Of a stretch of DNA of 64,000 bases, positions 20,501 to 33,056 are shown in pieces. A program made the translations under genes and the position numbers. The notes under the pieces are model-generated. The model was not told the origin of the DNA and made no database searches. It saw nothing but the letters and a program-made list of their open reading frames with translations. Source of the DNA: Brachionus manjavacas (taxonomy: Eukaryota > Rotifera > Eurotatoria > Ploima > Brachionidae); contig JAHQIY010000039.1 in the NCBI GenBank assembly GCA_019054805.1, positions 1-64,000 of the forward strand, written 5' to 3'. The number at the start of each line of letters is the position of its first letter. The first letter of the stretch is position 1.

Positions 20501-21310
20501 GAAGATGCAGAATGCCTAGCGGCCGGGAGCAAAAGGAGGCTTACAAGCAAGAGCTGATGACGTGTCTGGCAGACCCATAGTACTTAGTGAAAAAAGTAAA
20601 AGTATCTTTTTTTGGATATGCTTGTATCCATCTATAGATACACTTTGGTTTGTGGTTCCAAGCTAGTCTAAATAGTTGCCGAGTTCGCAGCCTTTAAGTG
20701 CTCGGATGAGTGGCGCTGTTTATGATGAACGTCCCATAGTAACTTTGTCGGCAGATTGTTGAGTCATTAACCATACCATTGCCGGTCCCAAGTCCGGATG
20801 AAAAAATGGGAGGAGACTTTTCGCATACACGCACACTTGGTGTCAGTACAAAATGTTCAGGCTAGAGCAAGAAAAATATTTGTCAGAGTCAGGGAAATGT
20901 CATTTTTAACAAAAGAAAATATTTTTTTAAAAATTTTATTTAGATTAAACATTTTATTATTATTTATTATTCCATTTTTTATTTTTGTTTTTCTCGGAAG
21001 AGAACTTTCATTCTAATTCCAGATTTTCTTCTTTTGATTGTTTTATTTTTCAGAAATAGTCAAATAAAGAAAATCAAATTTTCAGAAAAATCAAAAACCT
21101 AAACTGCTAACTCTACCTAAGGCCGGTCTCAAGTCCGGATAGAGAAAATGAGGAGGGGCGGTGAAGATGCAGATGCCTAGCGGCCGGGGGCAAGAGGAGG
21201 CTTACAAGCAAGAGCTGATGACGTGTCTGGCAGACCCTTAGTACTTAGTGAAAAAGTAAAGTATCTTTTTTGGATATGCTTGTATCCATCTATAGAATTA
21301 CGCTTGGTTT
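17502..21310 (+). repeat. Satellite array B, forward part, indel-rich
   Basis: About 5.9 monomers of the 643-bp satellite in forward orientation, starting sharply at CTTTTCATACACGC. Unlike arrays A and C, the monomers are peppered with private one- to five-base insertions and deletions (for example GGAAGGATCG for GAGTCG near 17570, and CACCGTTTC inserted near 18367). This points to poor consensus quality. Apparent open frames here are by-products of those indels. Confidence 0.95.
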
Positions 21311-21311
21311 G
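21237..21311. other. Fold-back inversion junction
   Basis: Forward satellite runs to ACGCTTGGTTT at 21310 and then switches to the reverse strand at GGGTCTGCCAGACACG. That reverse sequence pairs with the monomer's own forward GTGTCTGGCAGACCC just upstream, ending at about 21236. About 74 bases (21237-21310) form the unpaired loop. From here the two strands mirror each other out through U and U', although the array lengths on each side differ (3.8 versus 6.3 kb). Confidence 0.9.
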
Positions 21312-24300
21312 GGTCTGCCAGACACGTCATCAGCTCTGCTTGTAAGCCTCCTTGCCCCGGCCGCTAGGCATCTGCATCTTCACCGCCCCTCCTCATTTTC
21401 TCATCCGGACTTGGGACCGGCCTTAGGTAGAGTTAGCAGTTTAGGTTTTGATTTTTCGAAAATTTGATTTTCTTTATTTGACTATTTCTGAAAAAATAAA
21501 ACAATCAAAAGAAGAAAATCTGAATTAGAATGAAAGTTCTCTTCCGAGAAAAACAAAAATAAAAAATGGAATAATAAATAATAAAATGTTTAATCTAAAT
21601 AAAATTTTTAAAAAATATTTTCTTTTGTTAAAATGACATTTCGACTCTGACAAATATTTTTCTGTTTCCTAGCCTGAACATTTTGTACTGACACCAATTG
21701 GGCAAGGTGTATGAAAAGTCTCCTCCCATTTTTTCATCCGGACTTGGGACCGGCAATGCAGCGGTAACGACCCAACAATCTGCTGACAAAGTTACTATGG
21801 GACGTTCATCATAAACAGCGCCACTCATCCGAGCACCAAAGGTTGCGAACTCGGCAACTATTTAGACTAGCTTGGAACCACAAACCAAGCGTATCTATAG
21901 ATGGATACAAGCATATCCAAAAAAGATACTTTATACTTTTTTCACTAAGTACTAAGGGTCTGCCAGACACGTCATCAGCTCTTGCTTGTAAGCCTCCTTG
22001 CCCCGGCCGCTAGGCATCTGCATCTTCACCGCCCCTCCTCATTTTCTCATCCGGGACTTGGGACCGGCCTCAGGTAGCATAGCAGTTTAGGTTTTGATTT
22101 TTCGAAAATTTGATTTTCTTTATTTGACTATTTCTGAAAAAATAAAAACAATCAAAAGAAGAAAATCTGAATTAGAATGAAAGTTCTCTTCCGAGAAAAA
22201 CAAAAAACAAAAAATGGAATAATAAATAATAAAATGTTTAATCTAAATAAAATTTTTTAAAAATATTTTCTTTTGTTAAAATGACATTTCGACTCTGACA
22301 AATATTTTTCTGTTTCCTAGCCTGTACATTTTGTACTGACACCAAGTGTGCGTGTATGAAAAGTCTCCCTCCCATTTTTTCATCCGGACTTGGGACCGGC
22401 AATGGTATGGTTACGACTCAACAATCTGCCGACAAAGTTACTATGGGAAGTCTATCATAAACAGCGCCACTCATCCGAGCACTTAAAGGCTGCGAACTCG
22501 GCAACTATTTAGACTAGTTTGGAACCATTAAACCAAGCGTATTCATAGATGGATACAAGCATATCCAAAAAAAGATACTTTACTTTTTTCACTAAGTACT
22601 AAGGGTCTGCCAGACACGTCATCAGCTCTTGCTTGTAAGCCTCCTTGCCCCGGCCGCTAGGCATCTGCATCTTCACCGCCCCTCCTCATTTTTCTCATCC
22701 GGACTTGGGACCGGCCTTAGGTAAGAGTTAGCAGTTTAGGTTTTGATTTTTCGAGGTAATTTGATTTTCTTTATTTGACTATCCTTCCTGAAAAAATAAA
22801 ACAATCAAAAGAAGAAAAATCTGAATTAGAATGAAAGTTCTCTTCCGAGAAAAACAAAAATAAAAAATGGAATAATAAATAATAAAATGTTTAATCTAAA
22901 TAAAATTTTTAAAAAAATATTTTCTTTTGTTAAAATGACATTTCGACTCTGACAAATATTTTTCTGTTTCCTAGCCTGAACATTTTGTACTGACACCAAG
23001 TGTGCGTGTATGAAAAGTCTCCCTCCCATTTTTTCATCCGGACTTGGGACCGGCAATGGTATGGTTACGACTCAACAATCTGCCGACAAAGTTACTATGG
23101 GACGTTCATCCATAGAACAGCGCCACTCATCCGAGCACTTAAAGGTCATGCGAACTCGGCAACTATTTAGACTAGCTTGGAAACCACAAACCAAGCTGTA
23201 TCTATAGATGGATACAAGCATATCCAAAAAAGATACTTTACTTTTTTTCACTAAGTACTAAGGGTCTGCCAGACACGTCATCAGCTCTTGCTTGTAAGCC
23301 TCCTTGCCCCGGCCGCTAGGCATCTGCATCTTCACCGCCCCTCCTCATTTTCCTCATCCGGACTTGGGACCGGCCTTGGAGGTAGAGTTAGCAGTTTTGT
23401 TTTTGATTTTTAGAAAATTTGATTTTCTTTATTTGACTATTTCTGAAAAAAATAAAACAATCAAAAGAAGAAAATCTGAATTAAGAATGAAAGTTCTCTT
23501 CCGAGAAAAACAAAAATAAAAAAATGGAATAATAAAATAATAAAATGTTTAATCCTAAATAAAATTTTTAAAAAATATTTTTCTTTTGTTAAAAATGTCG
23601 ACATTTCGACTCTGACAAATATTTTTCTGTTTCCTAGCCTGAACATTTTGTACTGACACCAAGTGTGCGTGTATGAAAAGTCTCCCTCCCATTTTTTCAT
23701 CCGGACTTGGGACCCGGCAATGGTATGGTTACGACTCAACAATCTGCCGACAAAGTTACCCTATGGGACGTTCATCATAAAACAGCGCCACTCATCCGAG
23801 CATAAAGGCTGCGAACTCGGCAACTATTTAGACTAGCGATTTTGGAACCACCAAAGCCAAGCTTTGGTATCCTATAGATGGATACAGAAGCATATCCAAA
23901 AAAAGATACTTTACTTTTTTCACTGGCAAGTACTAAGGGTAACTGCCAGACACGTCATCAAGCTCTTGCTTGTAAGCCTCCATTGCCCCGGCCGCTAGGC
24001 ATCTGCATCTTCACCGCCCACTCCTCATTTTCTCATCCGGACTTGGGACCGGCCTTAGGTAGAGTTAGCAGTTTAGGTTTTGATTTTTCGAAAATTTGAT
24101 TTTCTTTATTTGACTATTTCTGAAAAAATAAAACAATCAAAAGAAGAAAATCTGAATTAGAATGAAAGTTCTCTTCCGAGAAAAACAAAAAATAAAAAAT
24201 GGAATAATAAAAAATAAAATGTTTAATCAAAATAAAATTTTTAAAAATATTTTCATTATTTAAAATTACATTTCGACTCTGACAAATATTTTCTGTTTCC

Positions 24301-27300
24301 TAGCCTGAACATTTTGTACTGACACCAAGTGTGCGTGTATGAAAAGTCTCCTCCCATTTTTTCATCCGGACTTGGGACCGGCAATGGTATGGTTACGACT
24401 CAACAATCTGCCGACAAAGTTACTATGGGACGTTCATCATAAACAGCGCCACTCATCCGAGCACTTAAAGGCTGCGAACTCGGCAACTATTTAGACTAGC
24501 TTGGAACCACAAACCAAGCGTATCTATAGATGGATACAAGCATATCCAAAAAAAGATACTTTACTTTTTTCACTAAGTACTAAGGGTCTGCCAGACACGT
24601 CATCAGCTCTTGCTTGTAAGCCTCCTTGCCCCGGCCGCTAGGCATCTGCATCTTCACCGCCCCTCCTCATTTTCTCATCCGGACTTGGGACCGGCCTTAG
24701 GTAGAGTTAGCAGTTTAGGTTTTGATTTTTCGAAAATTTGATTTTCTTTATTTGACTATTTCTGAAAAAAATAAAACAATCAAAAGAAGAAAATCTGAAT
24801 TAGAATGAAAGTTCTCTTCCGAGAAAAACAAAAATAAAAAATGGAATAATAAATAATAAAATGTTTAATCTAAATAAAATTTTTAAAAAATATTTTCTTT
24901 TGTTAAAATGACATTTCGACTCTGACAAATATTTTTCTGTTTCCTAGCCTGAACATTTTGTACTGACACCAAGTGTGCGTGTATGAAAAGTCTCCCTCCC
25001 ATTTTTTCATCCGGACTTGGGACCGGCAATGGTATGGTTACGACTCAACAATCTGCCGACAAAGTTACTATGGGACGTTCATCATAAACAGCGCCACTCA
25101 TCCGAGCACTTAAAGGCTGCGAACTCGGCAACTATTTAGACTAGCTTGGAACCACAAACCAAGCGTATCTATAGATGGATACAAGCATATCCAAAAAGAT
25201 ACTTTACTTTTTTCACTAAGTACTAAGGGTCTGCCAGACACGTCATCAGCTCTTGCTTGTAAGCCTCCTTGCCCCGGCCGCTAGGCATCTGCATCTTCAC
25301 CGCCCCTCCTCATTTTCTCATCCGGACTTGGGACCGGCCTTAGGTAGAGTTAGCAGTTTAGGTTTTGATTTTTTCGAAAATTTGATTTTCTTTATTTGAC
25401 TATTTCTGAAAAAATAAAACAATCAAAAGAAGAAAATCTGAATTAGAATGAAAGTTCTCTTCCGAGAAAAACAAAAATAAAAAATGGAATAATAAATAAT
25501 AAAATGTTTAATCTAAATAAAATTTTTAAAAAATATTTTCTTTTGTTAAAATGACATTTCGACTCTGACAAATATTTTTCTGTTTCCTAGCCTGAACATT
25601 TTGTACTGACACCAAGTGTGCGTGTATGAAAAGTCTCCCTCCCATTTTTTCATCCGGGACTTGGGACCGGCAATGGTATGGTTACGACTCAACAATCTGC
25701 CGACAAAGTTACTATGGGACGTTCATCATAAACAGCGCCACTCATCCGAGCACTTAAAGGCTGCGAACTCGGCAACTATTTAGACTAGCTTGGAACCACA
25801 AACCAAGCGTATCTATAGATGGATACAAGCATATCCAAAAAAGATACTTTACTTTTTTCACTAAGTACTAAGGGTCTGCCAGACACGTCATCAGCTCTTG
25901 CTTGTAAGCCTCATTGCCCCGGCCGCTAGGCATCTGCATCTTCACCGCCCCTCCTCATTTTCTCATCCGGACTTGGGACCGGCCTTAGGTAGAGTTAGCA
26001 GTTTAGGTTTTGATTTTTCGAAAATTTGATTTTCTTTATTTGACTATTTCTGAAAAAATAAAACAATCAAAAAGAAGAAAATCTGAATTAGAATGAAAGT
26101 TCTCTTCCGAGAAAAACAAAAACAAAAAATGGAATAATAAATAATAAAATGTTTAATCTAAATAAAATTTTTAAAAAATATTTTCTTTTGTTAAAATGAC
26201 ATTTCGACTCTGACAAATATTTTTCTGTTTCCTAGCCTGAACATTTTTGTACTGACACCAAGTGTGCGTGTATGAAAAGTCTCCTCCCATTTTTTCATCC
26301 GGACTTGGGACCGGCAATGGTATGGTTACGACTCAACAATCTGCCGACAAAGTTACTATGGGACGTTCATCATAAACAGCGCCACTCATCCGAGCACTTA
26401 AAGGCTGCGAACTCGGCAACTATTTAGACTAGCTTGGAACCACAAACCAAGCGTATCTATAGATGGATACAAGCATATCCAAAAAAAGATACTTTACTTT
26501 TTTCACTAAGTACTAAGGGTCTGCCAGACACGTCATCAGCTCTTGCTTGTAAGCCTCATTGCCCCGGCCGCTAGGCATCTGCATCTTCACCGCCCCTCCT
26601 CATTTTCTCATCCGGACTTGGGACCGGTCTTAGGTAGAGTTAGCAGTTTAGGTTTTGATTTTCGAAAATTTGATTTTCTTTATTTGACTATTTCTGAAAA
26701 AATAAAACAATCAAAAGAAGAAAATCTGAATTAGAATGAAAGTTCTCTTCCGAGAAAAACAAAAACAAAAAATGGAATAATAAATAATAAAATGTTTAAT
26801 CTAAATAAAATTTTTAAAAAATATTTTCTTTTGTTAAAATGACATTTCGACTCTGACAAATATTTTTCTGTTTCCTAGCCTGAACTTTTTGTACTGACAC
26901 CAAGTGTGCGTGTATGAAAAGTCTCCCTCCCATTTTTTCATCCGGACTTGGGACCGGCAATGGTATGGTTACGACTCAACAATCTGCCGACAAAGTTACT
27001 ATGGGACGTTCATCATAAACAGCGCCACTCATCCGAGCACTTAAAGGCTGCGAACTCGGCAACTATTTAGACTAGCTTGGAACCACAAACCAAGCGTATC
27101 TATAGATGGATACAAGCATATCCAAAAAAGATACTTTACTTTTTTCACTAAGTACTAAGGGTCTGCCAGACACGTCATCAGCTCTTAGCTTGTAAGCCTC
27201 ATTGCCCCGGCCGCTAGGCATCTGCATCTTCACCGCCCCCTCCTCATTTTCTCATCCGGACTTGGGACCGGCCTTAGGTAGAGTTAGCAGTTTAGGTTTT

Positions 27301-27566
27301 GATTTTTCGAAAATTTGATTTTCTTTATTTGACTATTTCTGAAAAAATAAAACAATCAAAAGAAGAAAATCTGAATTAGAATGAAAGTTCTCTTCCGAGA
27401 AAAACAAAAATAAAAAATGGAATAATAAATAATAAAATGTTTAATCTAAATAAAATTTTTAAAAAATATTTTCTTTTGTTAAAATGACATTTCGACTCTG
27501 ACAAATATTTTTCTGTTTCCTAGCCTGAACATTTTGTACTGACACCAAGTGTGCGTGTATGAAAAG
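21311..27566 (-). repeat. Satellite array B, reverse part
   Basis: About 9.7 monomers of the 643-bp satellite in reverse orientation. The first part (to about 24300) is as indel-rich as the forward part; from about 24400 on, monomers are clean and nearly identical. It ends at TGTATGAAAAG (27566), the mirror of the boundary at 17502. Confidence 0.95.
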
Positions 27567-28357
27567 ATAAAATAAAAATTAGAAAGAAAATAATTTCTAC
27601 TTAATTTTACAAAAAAATTTTTTATTTTGGTTATTCAGAAAGAGTTTATGTTTACGATTATGATTATTTATTCCCTTTAGAATTTACTAAATGCCCTCTT
27701 GAATTTTATTCCTTTTTTTTCAGAAGAGTTAAAAAGACATTGAAAAGCATGTTTTGATCAAGTTATTTATTCCATTTTTTTTCTTTCTCGATCTCTTAAT
27801 TTTGGACTTAGTTCTATCTATATCAAGTTTTTCCTGTATTTCTTGTATACTTTTTTGTTCATTTAGAAACTTTAATATTTATTTAAAATAAAGAGATAAG
27901 GCATGTCTATTAACATGCTCAGTAATGATTTTTCTTTATATGAATGGTTACCTGAAAAAAGTAAAAAATAAAAAAGTTTTGAAAATTTAATTAGGATTAT
28001 TTTTTATTGAGAAATTTAGTTCGAATATGTCATATTTTGTATCCACTAATTATTAAAATTAAACGTTAAAAAATTGATGATCACTAAATTAAGCTTATTG
28101 ACATTTTTCCAAAAAAAAACACAATTTTTAGACTAATTTAAGAATATTTAAATTTTCTAATGATAAATTAAAAAAAGTAAATTGCCGATGTGAATGCTGA
28201 ATTTTAATTTTCTTATGGCAAATCGAAGTTGGAGATCAGGATCAAAAGATCAAAATATAAAATGTAATATTTATTTTAATAATAGAGAAAATTATATTTT
28301 GCTTTTTAAAATATCCCTTTGAGTGAACTTAAATAAAGCTTTTTAAAGACAAAAAAT
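27567..28357. other. Spacer between satellite and LINE nest (copy U')
   Basis: Inverse of 16714-17501. AT-rich; contains the mirror of the short basic ORF of 17202-17306 on the minus strand, with a longer A-run that shifts its frame. A 35-codon ATG frame at 28215-28322 is most likely chance. Nothing else seen. Confidence 0.5.
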
Positions 28358-28583
28358 TTAAAATTTGTTTAAGTGGAAATCGTCTTTAGAAGCTATTGTT
28401 TTACAACTAATGTAATACACGTCTTTATTGGCAATTTTACATGAAGTTCGTACCATAGGCTGGTCGTTTTAAGGCCTTACAACGTATTGGGCAAGCGAAG
28501 TCTTTGATTGCTTGGTTAACGCTTAGCTTTTGGATGATTTTTTTAACTTAGGTCAAAAATAAAGGAATCGTTTTCTCAGACAT
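28358..28583 (-). pseudogene. Cys-containing coding-like remnant (copy U')
   Basis: Inverse copy of 16488-16713, the same length (226 bp) and with the same in-frame stop and frame step. No recognised family. That the breaks are shared shows they predate the copying of block U. Confidence 0.25.
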
Positions 28584-28788
28584 TTTAAATAGATTTCAGT
28601 ATTTCAATTTTTTGAGGAACTTTCAAGAGTTTTTTTTTTAATTGTTTATTTATTATTTAAATAGACTTTGAGTAATTAAACTCCTGTAGCTTTTTTTCGT
28701 ATATTAAAGAAAGTGAAACAGGTATATAGTATTATAAAGTTGGGTTCACAATATTTAAAAACATACAGTTAGATATGGTTTTATTAAG

Positions 28789-28920
28789 AAAGGAAAACTT
28801 CTAGAAAATTGAAAGATTTGGCTGTTGAAGGTCACTCGCGTGGAAATTCATGGACAAAAATTGATAAGGAAGACTTTTTTTCAGGATCTCTTGAGCTCTC
28901 AACAAAAACATCTTCAAAGT
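28789..28920 (+). CDS. Coding-like exon fragment abutting the LINE (copy U')
   Basis: Inverse copy of 16150-16282. TTTTATTAAG acceptor, then 44 sense codons containing LKDLAVEGHSRGNSW and FFSGSLELST, cut off by the LINE 3' tail at about 28921. It lies 5' of the ADAM10 exons on the same strand, so it could be a prodomain exon separated from them by the LINE nest. Assignment is speculative. Confidence 0.3.
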
Positions 28921-29803
28921 TATTATTTATTTTATTTATTTGTATATCTGTACCGAGCTTAAAGCTCCTTCAGATTAAATAAAAAAAAAGAAAATTAAAA
29001 AATTAAAATAAAGTTAAGTAAAATATAACAAAAAATAAAAAATAAGAAAAAAATAAAGTTTAAATGATATAATTTAAAAAGAAGATAAATACTAAAATTA
29101 AAATTAGAAAAATTTGATAGAGAGTAACAGAATACATATTTTTAAAAATTTGATGATTCAGGAAAAAAGGAAGAAATAGTAAGGTGGCAATTACACAATG
29201 GAGTTGGGAACTCGATATATCTTGATTCGAAACCTTTGTTATATATTCTTCCGCCAGTCTAACATTTAATGGAACAGAATGGCTCAGTCCTGCTCTAACA
29301 TATCTCTCACTCAACTCAAAAAGTCGATTAAAGACTGGTAGTAGTTTAAGTTTATTTATTATGCCTCATTATGTAATATGTTGGAGGGAGTATCATATCT
29401 TAGTTTTAGTATAGAACGTACTGCTGAATTTTGGATTACTTCTAACCTTTTGATATTAGTTTCTGAAAGAGAGTTCAGATAAGGAAAAGAATTATCTAGA
29501 ATAGATCCAATCAAAGATTTATAAAGGTTTCTAAAAGTGTTAAAGTTAAGTGTTAAAGCAAAATTTTTCAACCGAAATCTTCATTTTCCACTTGAAAAAC
29601 CACTGTTCTAATTCAACCAAGTACTTATTCATCTTACTTTCTATATTTTCATCAAAAAAGTGACAAGATCATCTGCAAAGAGAAGTGAATATTCTTTATT
29701 AGATTTATTTCTTTTAGGAATATCATTGATAAATATGCTAAATAATAAAGGACTAATAACTGATCCTTGAGGAACGCCAGCAGATATTTTGAATTCATCA
29801 CTA
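28921..29803 (-). mobile_element. Older LINE, 3' part (copy U')
   Basis: Inverse of 15260-16149: the TAAA-type tail and the GAGCTTAAAGCTC hairpin at about 28957-28969, then (reading on the minus strand backwards) GLSHSVPLNVRLAEEY, LNSLSETNIKRLEVIQNSAV, and the RT palm with FADDL. Same internal shortening as in copy U. The sequence near 29649 differs (ATTTTCATCAAAAAAG), a local rearrangement of about 6-10 bases relative to the other copies. Confidence 0.8.
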
Positions 29804-29990
29804 TTATTTATTTATTTTTTATTTATTTGTTTTCTGTACCGAGCTAGAGCTCCTTCAGAATAAGTTAAAAATAAAATAAAAAATTAAAGTTAATAAAATT
29901 AGATAAAAAAAAAATGAATCAAAATAGAGTAAATAAGCTAAAAAATGAAAGTTGAAAAGACATAAATTGGAAAAGATTGTTACATGTATC
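29804..29990 (-). repeat. Tandem LINE 3' tail (copy U')
   Basis: Inverse of 15070-15259: an extra 3' UTR with CTAGAGCTCCTTCAG between the nested LINE's own tail and the older LINE. Confidence 0.7.
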
Positions 29991-30154
29991 ATTATTTATT
30001 TATTTATTTATTTATTTGTTTTCTGTACCGAGCTAAAGCTCCTTCAGAATAAATTAAAAATAAAATAAAAAAATAAAATAAAAAAATAAAATAAAAAAAT
30101 AAAATAAAAATAAAATTAAAGTAAATAAAATTAGATAAAAAAAAAGAATCAAAA

Positions 30155-31949
30155 TTAAGTAAATAAGCTAAAAAAATTAAAGTTGAAAAGACATAAATTG
30201 GAAAAGATTGTTTCATGTGGCACATGTTTAAATAGTTCAAGTTTCAGGAAAAAAGAAGAAAAAGTAAGGTAGCAATTACACAATGGAGTTGGGTATTCAA
30301 TATATCTTGATTCGAAACCTTCTTTGTATTCTTTCACCAGTCTAACAACCAATGGAATAGAATGACTCAGTCCTGTCCCAACATATTTCTCACTCAACTC
30401 AAAAAGACGATTCGAGACTGTTAGTAATTTTAGTTTATTAAAAGCTTCATGTTGCACGATGTTGGAGGGAATATCATATTTTAACTTAAGGATAGATCTT
30501 ACTGCTGTATTCTGAATTGCTTGTAGTTTTTTGATATTATTTTCTGAAAATGAATTTAAGCAAGGAAAAGAATAGTCTAAAATCGATCCGACTAAAGATT
30601 TATATAAATTTCCTAGTGTGTTTTGATTGAGATCCCATTTTTTGTTTGACTATATCTTAATAATATTTAGCCTTTTGTTGCAGCGTTCTTTAATTTCGTC
30701 TACTAGTATATTAAAGTTTAACTTAGAATCAAATTTAATACCAATAAACTTGATTTCTTTTTGGCTCACTATTCTGTTTCCATAGATTTTTAAGTTAAGA
30801 TTATTACCCTCTTTTTTGTACCTAGAAAAGACTACTGAACACGACTTTTCAACTGATATCTTCATTTTCCATTTAATAAGCCATTGTTCTAGTTCGTTAG
30901 TGTATTTATTTATCTTATTTTCTAGGTTCCCTTTCTTGTTATAAATGAAGAATCTAACTAGATCATCTGCGAAAAGCAGAGAGTATTCATTATTTGTTTT
31001 GTTTCTTTTTTGGGATGTCATTAATATATATACTAAATAAAAGAGGACTAATTACTGAGCCTTGAGGAACACCTGCAGTTATTTGATATTCGTCGCTCAG
31101 ATGGTCATTCACATTTACCTTAAATGTCCTAGTGTCTAAAAAGGATTTAATCCAGTTAGTCAAGTAATGAGGTGGATTCATTTTAATCAATTTAAAAAGT
31201 AGACCTTCATGCCAAACCCTATCAAAGGCTTTAGAAATATCAAAAAAAAGGCCACAAACTCTTTTTTTTCTATTAAATGATTCCACAATTTTTTGAATTA
31301 AAAAAAAAGATTATCTGATGTTCGCCGGTGTTTCCTAAATCCAGATTGCTCCTGGATAAGGAGTGAATTTTGTTCCAAATAATTGTATAATCTTGAAAAT
31401 ACTATGCGTTCCAGGAGCTTTCCTAAACAACTCGTTATACTTATTGGTCTATAATTTAAAGGATCTTGTAAAGAAGAGGCTTTTTTTAATCATAGTAATG
31501 TTCGATGTTTTCCATGCTTTAGTGACTCTACCTTCTCGAAGAGATAAATTAAAAAGTTCTATAATTTCTATTAATGAATTTCTAGGTAATTTTTTTAACA
31601 TTAGAATATAAATTTGGTCAGGTCCTGATGCCGCTTCATTTTTCAATCTTTTTAGAGCCATAATTAATTCATTTAAGCAAATTGGATCATTAAAGTTAGA
31701 TTGATCATAATTTCTAAAGAATTCAGAGTTAGAATTAAGTATTTCGAAATCTTTATCACGATCTATTAAATCAGAATTAGGACTAAATATTGAAGATAGG
31801 AGTTCTCCAAAGCATTTTCCCTTTTCTTCATTAGTTTTGAATTCCTTGTCATTTAAAAACAAATTTGGGATTAAATTTGATCCTTTTTTTGATCTAAATT
31901 TATTTATTTTTTTCCAGAATGGTCTACTTGTCAGTGGGTTTTTTCCCAT
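30155..31949 (-). pseudogene. LINE reverse transcriptase (copy U')
   Basis: Better preserved than in copy U: MGKNPLTSRPFWKKINKFRS through EAASGPDQI is open (31449-31949), FFDISKAFDRVWHEG and AGVPQGSVISPLLFS are open (30990-31286), and EYSLLFADDLVRFF through NKRLNIIKI is open (30650-31021). The breaks are in A-runs plus a TAG after NIIKI shared with the other copies. The C-terminal GLSHSIPLVVRLVKEY part is at 30155-30457. Confidence 0.8.
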
Positions 31950-32092
31950 TATCTCAATAAAATCAAACCAATTTTGATTCCAGAATTTTTTTAAAGAGGC
32001 CTTTAACTCGAATGTAAGTTGATTAAATTTTCTCTTGAAATTTTGACAGCGAGTTTTTTGAAAGTTTCTTCTTACTTTCCTGCGTTCTTTTA

Positions 32093-32981
32093 TCAGAATA
32101 ACAATGTTCGGGGAAGACTGGTTTTGTAGATTTTCTGCGAATGAAAAGGAATGCTTTTATGTGAAGTAGAAATAATTTTTTCTGTAATTTTATCATTTAG
32201 TTGATCTATTGTGAGGGAACTTTCAGTGATATTTACTATTTGAGAATTTAAAATCTCGCTGAATAATTGCCAGTTTGCTTTCTTATACTTTTTAGCTGGT
32301 GTTTTATTTTCTAATTGATGGCCCATAGAAATCGATGCTTCGATTGGGAAATGGTCACTAGTCATGTCTTGACTATTTAGGACACAAAAGTCGGTAATTT
32401 TGTCAATTAATGAAGATGAAACTAAGAAAAGATCAAGAATTTCAAAGTAATTCCTATTAAAAATATTGAAAATAGGACGCTTATCATTGATTACTGAGAA
32501 GTCTAACTCATTGATTATTCTTTCCAACATTATGCCGTTTTCATTTTCCCCTACGCAGCCTATTTGCTTTGTTCTGGCGTTAAGATCACCACCTAAAATG
32601 AAGTTTCTACATTTTTTATTAACAGTTTTAAAAAACTCAAAGTTCAGAAGCATATTGGGTGGGTTATAAAGACTGAATAAAAACAATTCATTATTCTTTC
32701 CTAAGTTCATTTTTATACAAAGGAGTTCGGAATTGAATTCCTCATAAGAGAAATCTTGTATAAATTCAATTCCTTTATTAATTAAAATTGCTACTCCTCC
32801 TCCATACTTGTTGCGTGGTTTTGTTATGAATTGATAATTGTGAAAATCAAGATAAATATTTGCCTCACTTAAATCTATCTTTAGTTCATTGAGCAAAACA
32901 ATGTCGGGACATTATTGAGCTTGGCCAAGAGATTAACCCTCCTAGGTAAATGAAGACAATTCCAGTGTGTAATTACTAACC
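32093..32981 (-). pseudogene. LINE endonuclease domain (copy U')
   Basis: Same as 12097-12983, with the same early frame step after the HWNC motif. It has GGDLNAR, SLYNPPN and SDHFPIEA. A few amino-acid differences from copy U (for example MNLGKNNELFLF for MILGKNNELFIF, MGHQ for MGYQ, KTPAKK for KSPAKK) are real substitutions, not homopolymer noise, so the arms are distinct molecules or alleles. Confidence 0.75.
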
Positions 32982-33056
32982 TTGTTTTATTAAGAGGTTT
33001 TGTTCTTAAAGTTGATTTATTTATCTTCTTGTTCATTCTAAATTTTCTATCTAATT

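Noticed and set aside
17564-26734. Open frames of 60-110 codons in the satellite arrays (for example PDLGPALGRVSS or KTRHQALACKPP types)
   Set aside because: They arise from the same two GC boxes in shifting frames, appear mainly in indel-rich monomers, and the consensus monomer has stops in every frame.
28215-28322. 35-codon ATG frame starting MANRSWRSGSKDQ
   Set aside because: Short, low complexity, no splice or family support; expected by chance in this much sequence.
31363-32669. Plus-strand open frames across the nested LINE in U'
   Set aside because: Antisense shadows of the endonuclease and reverse transcriptase; no recognised motif.
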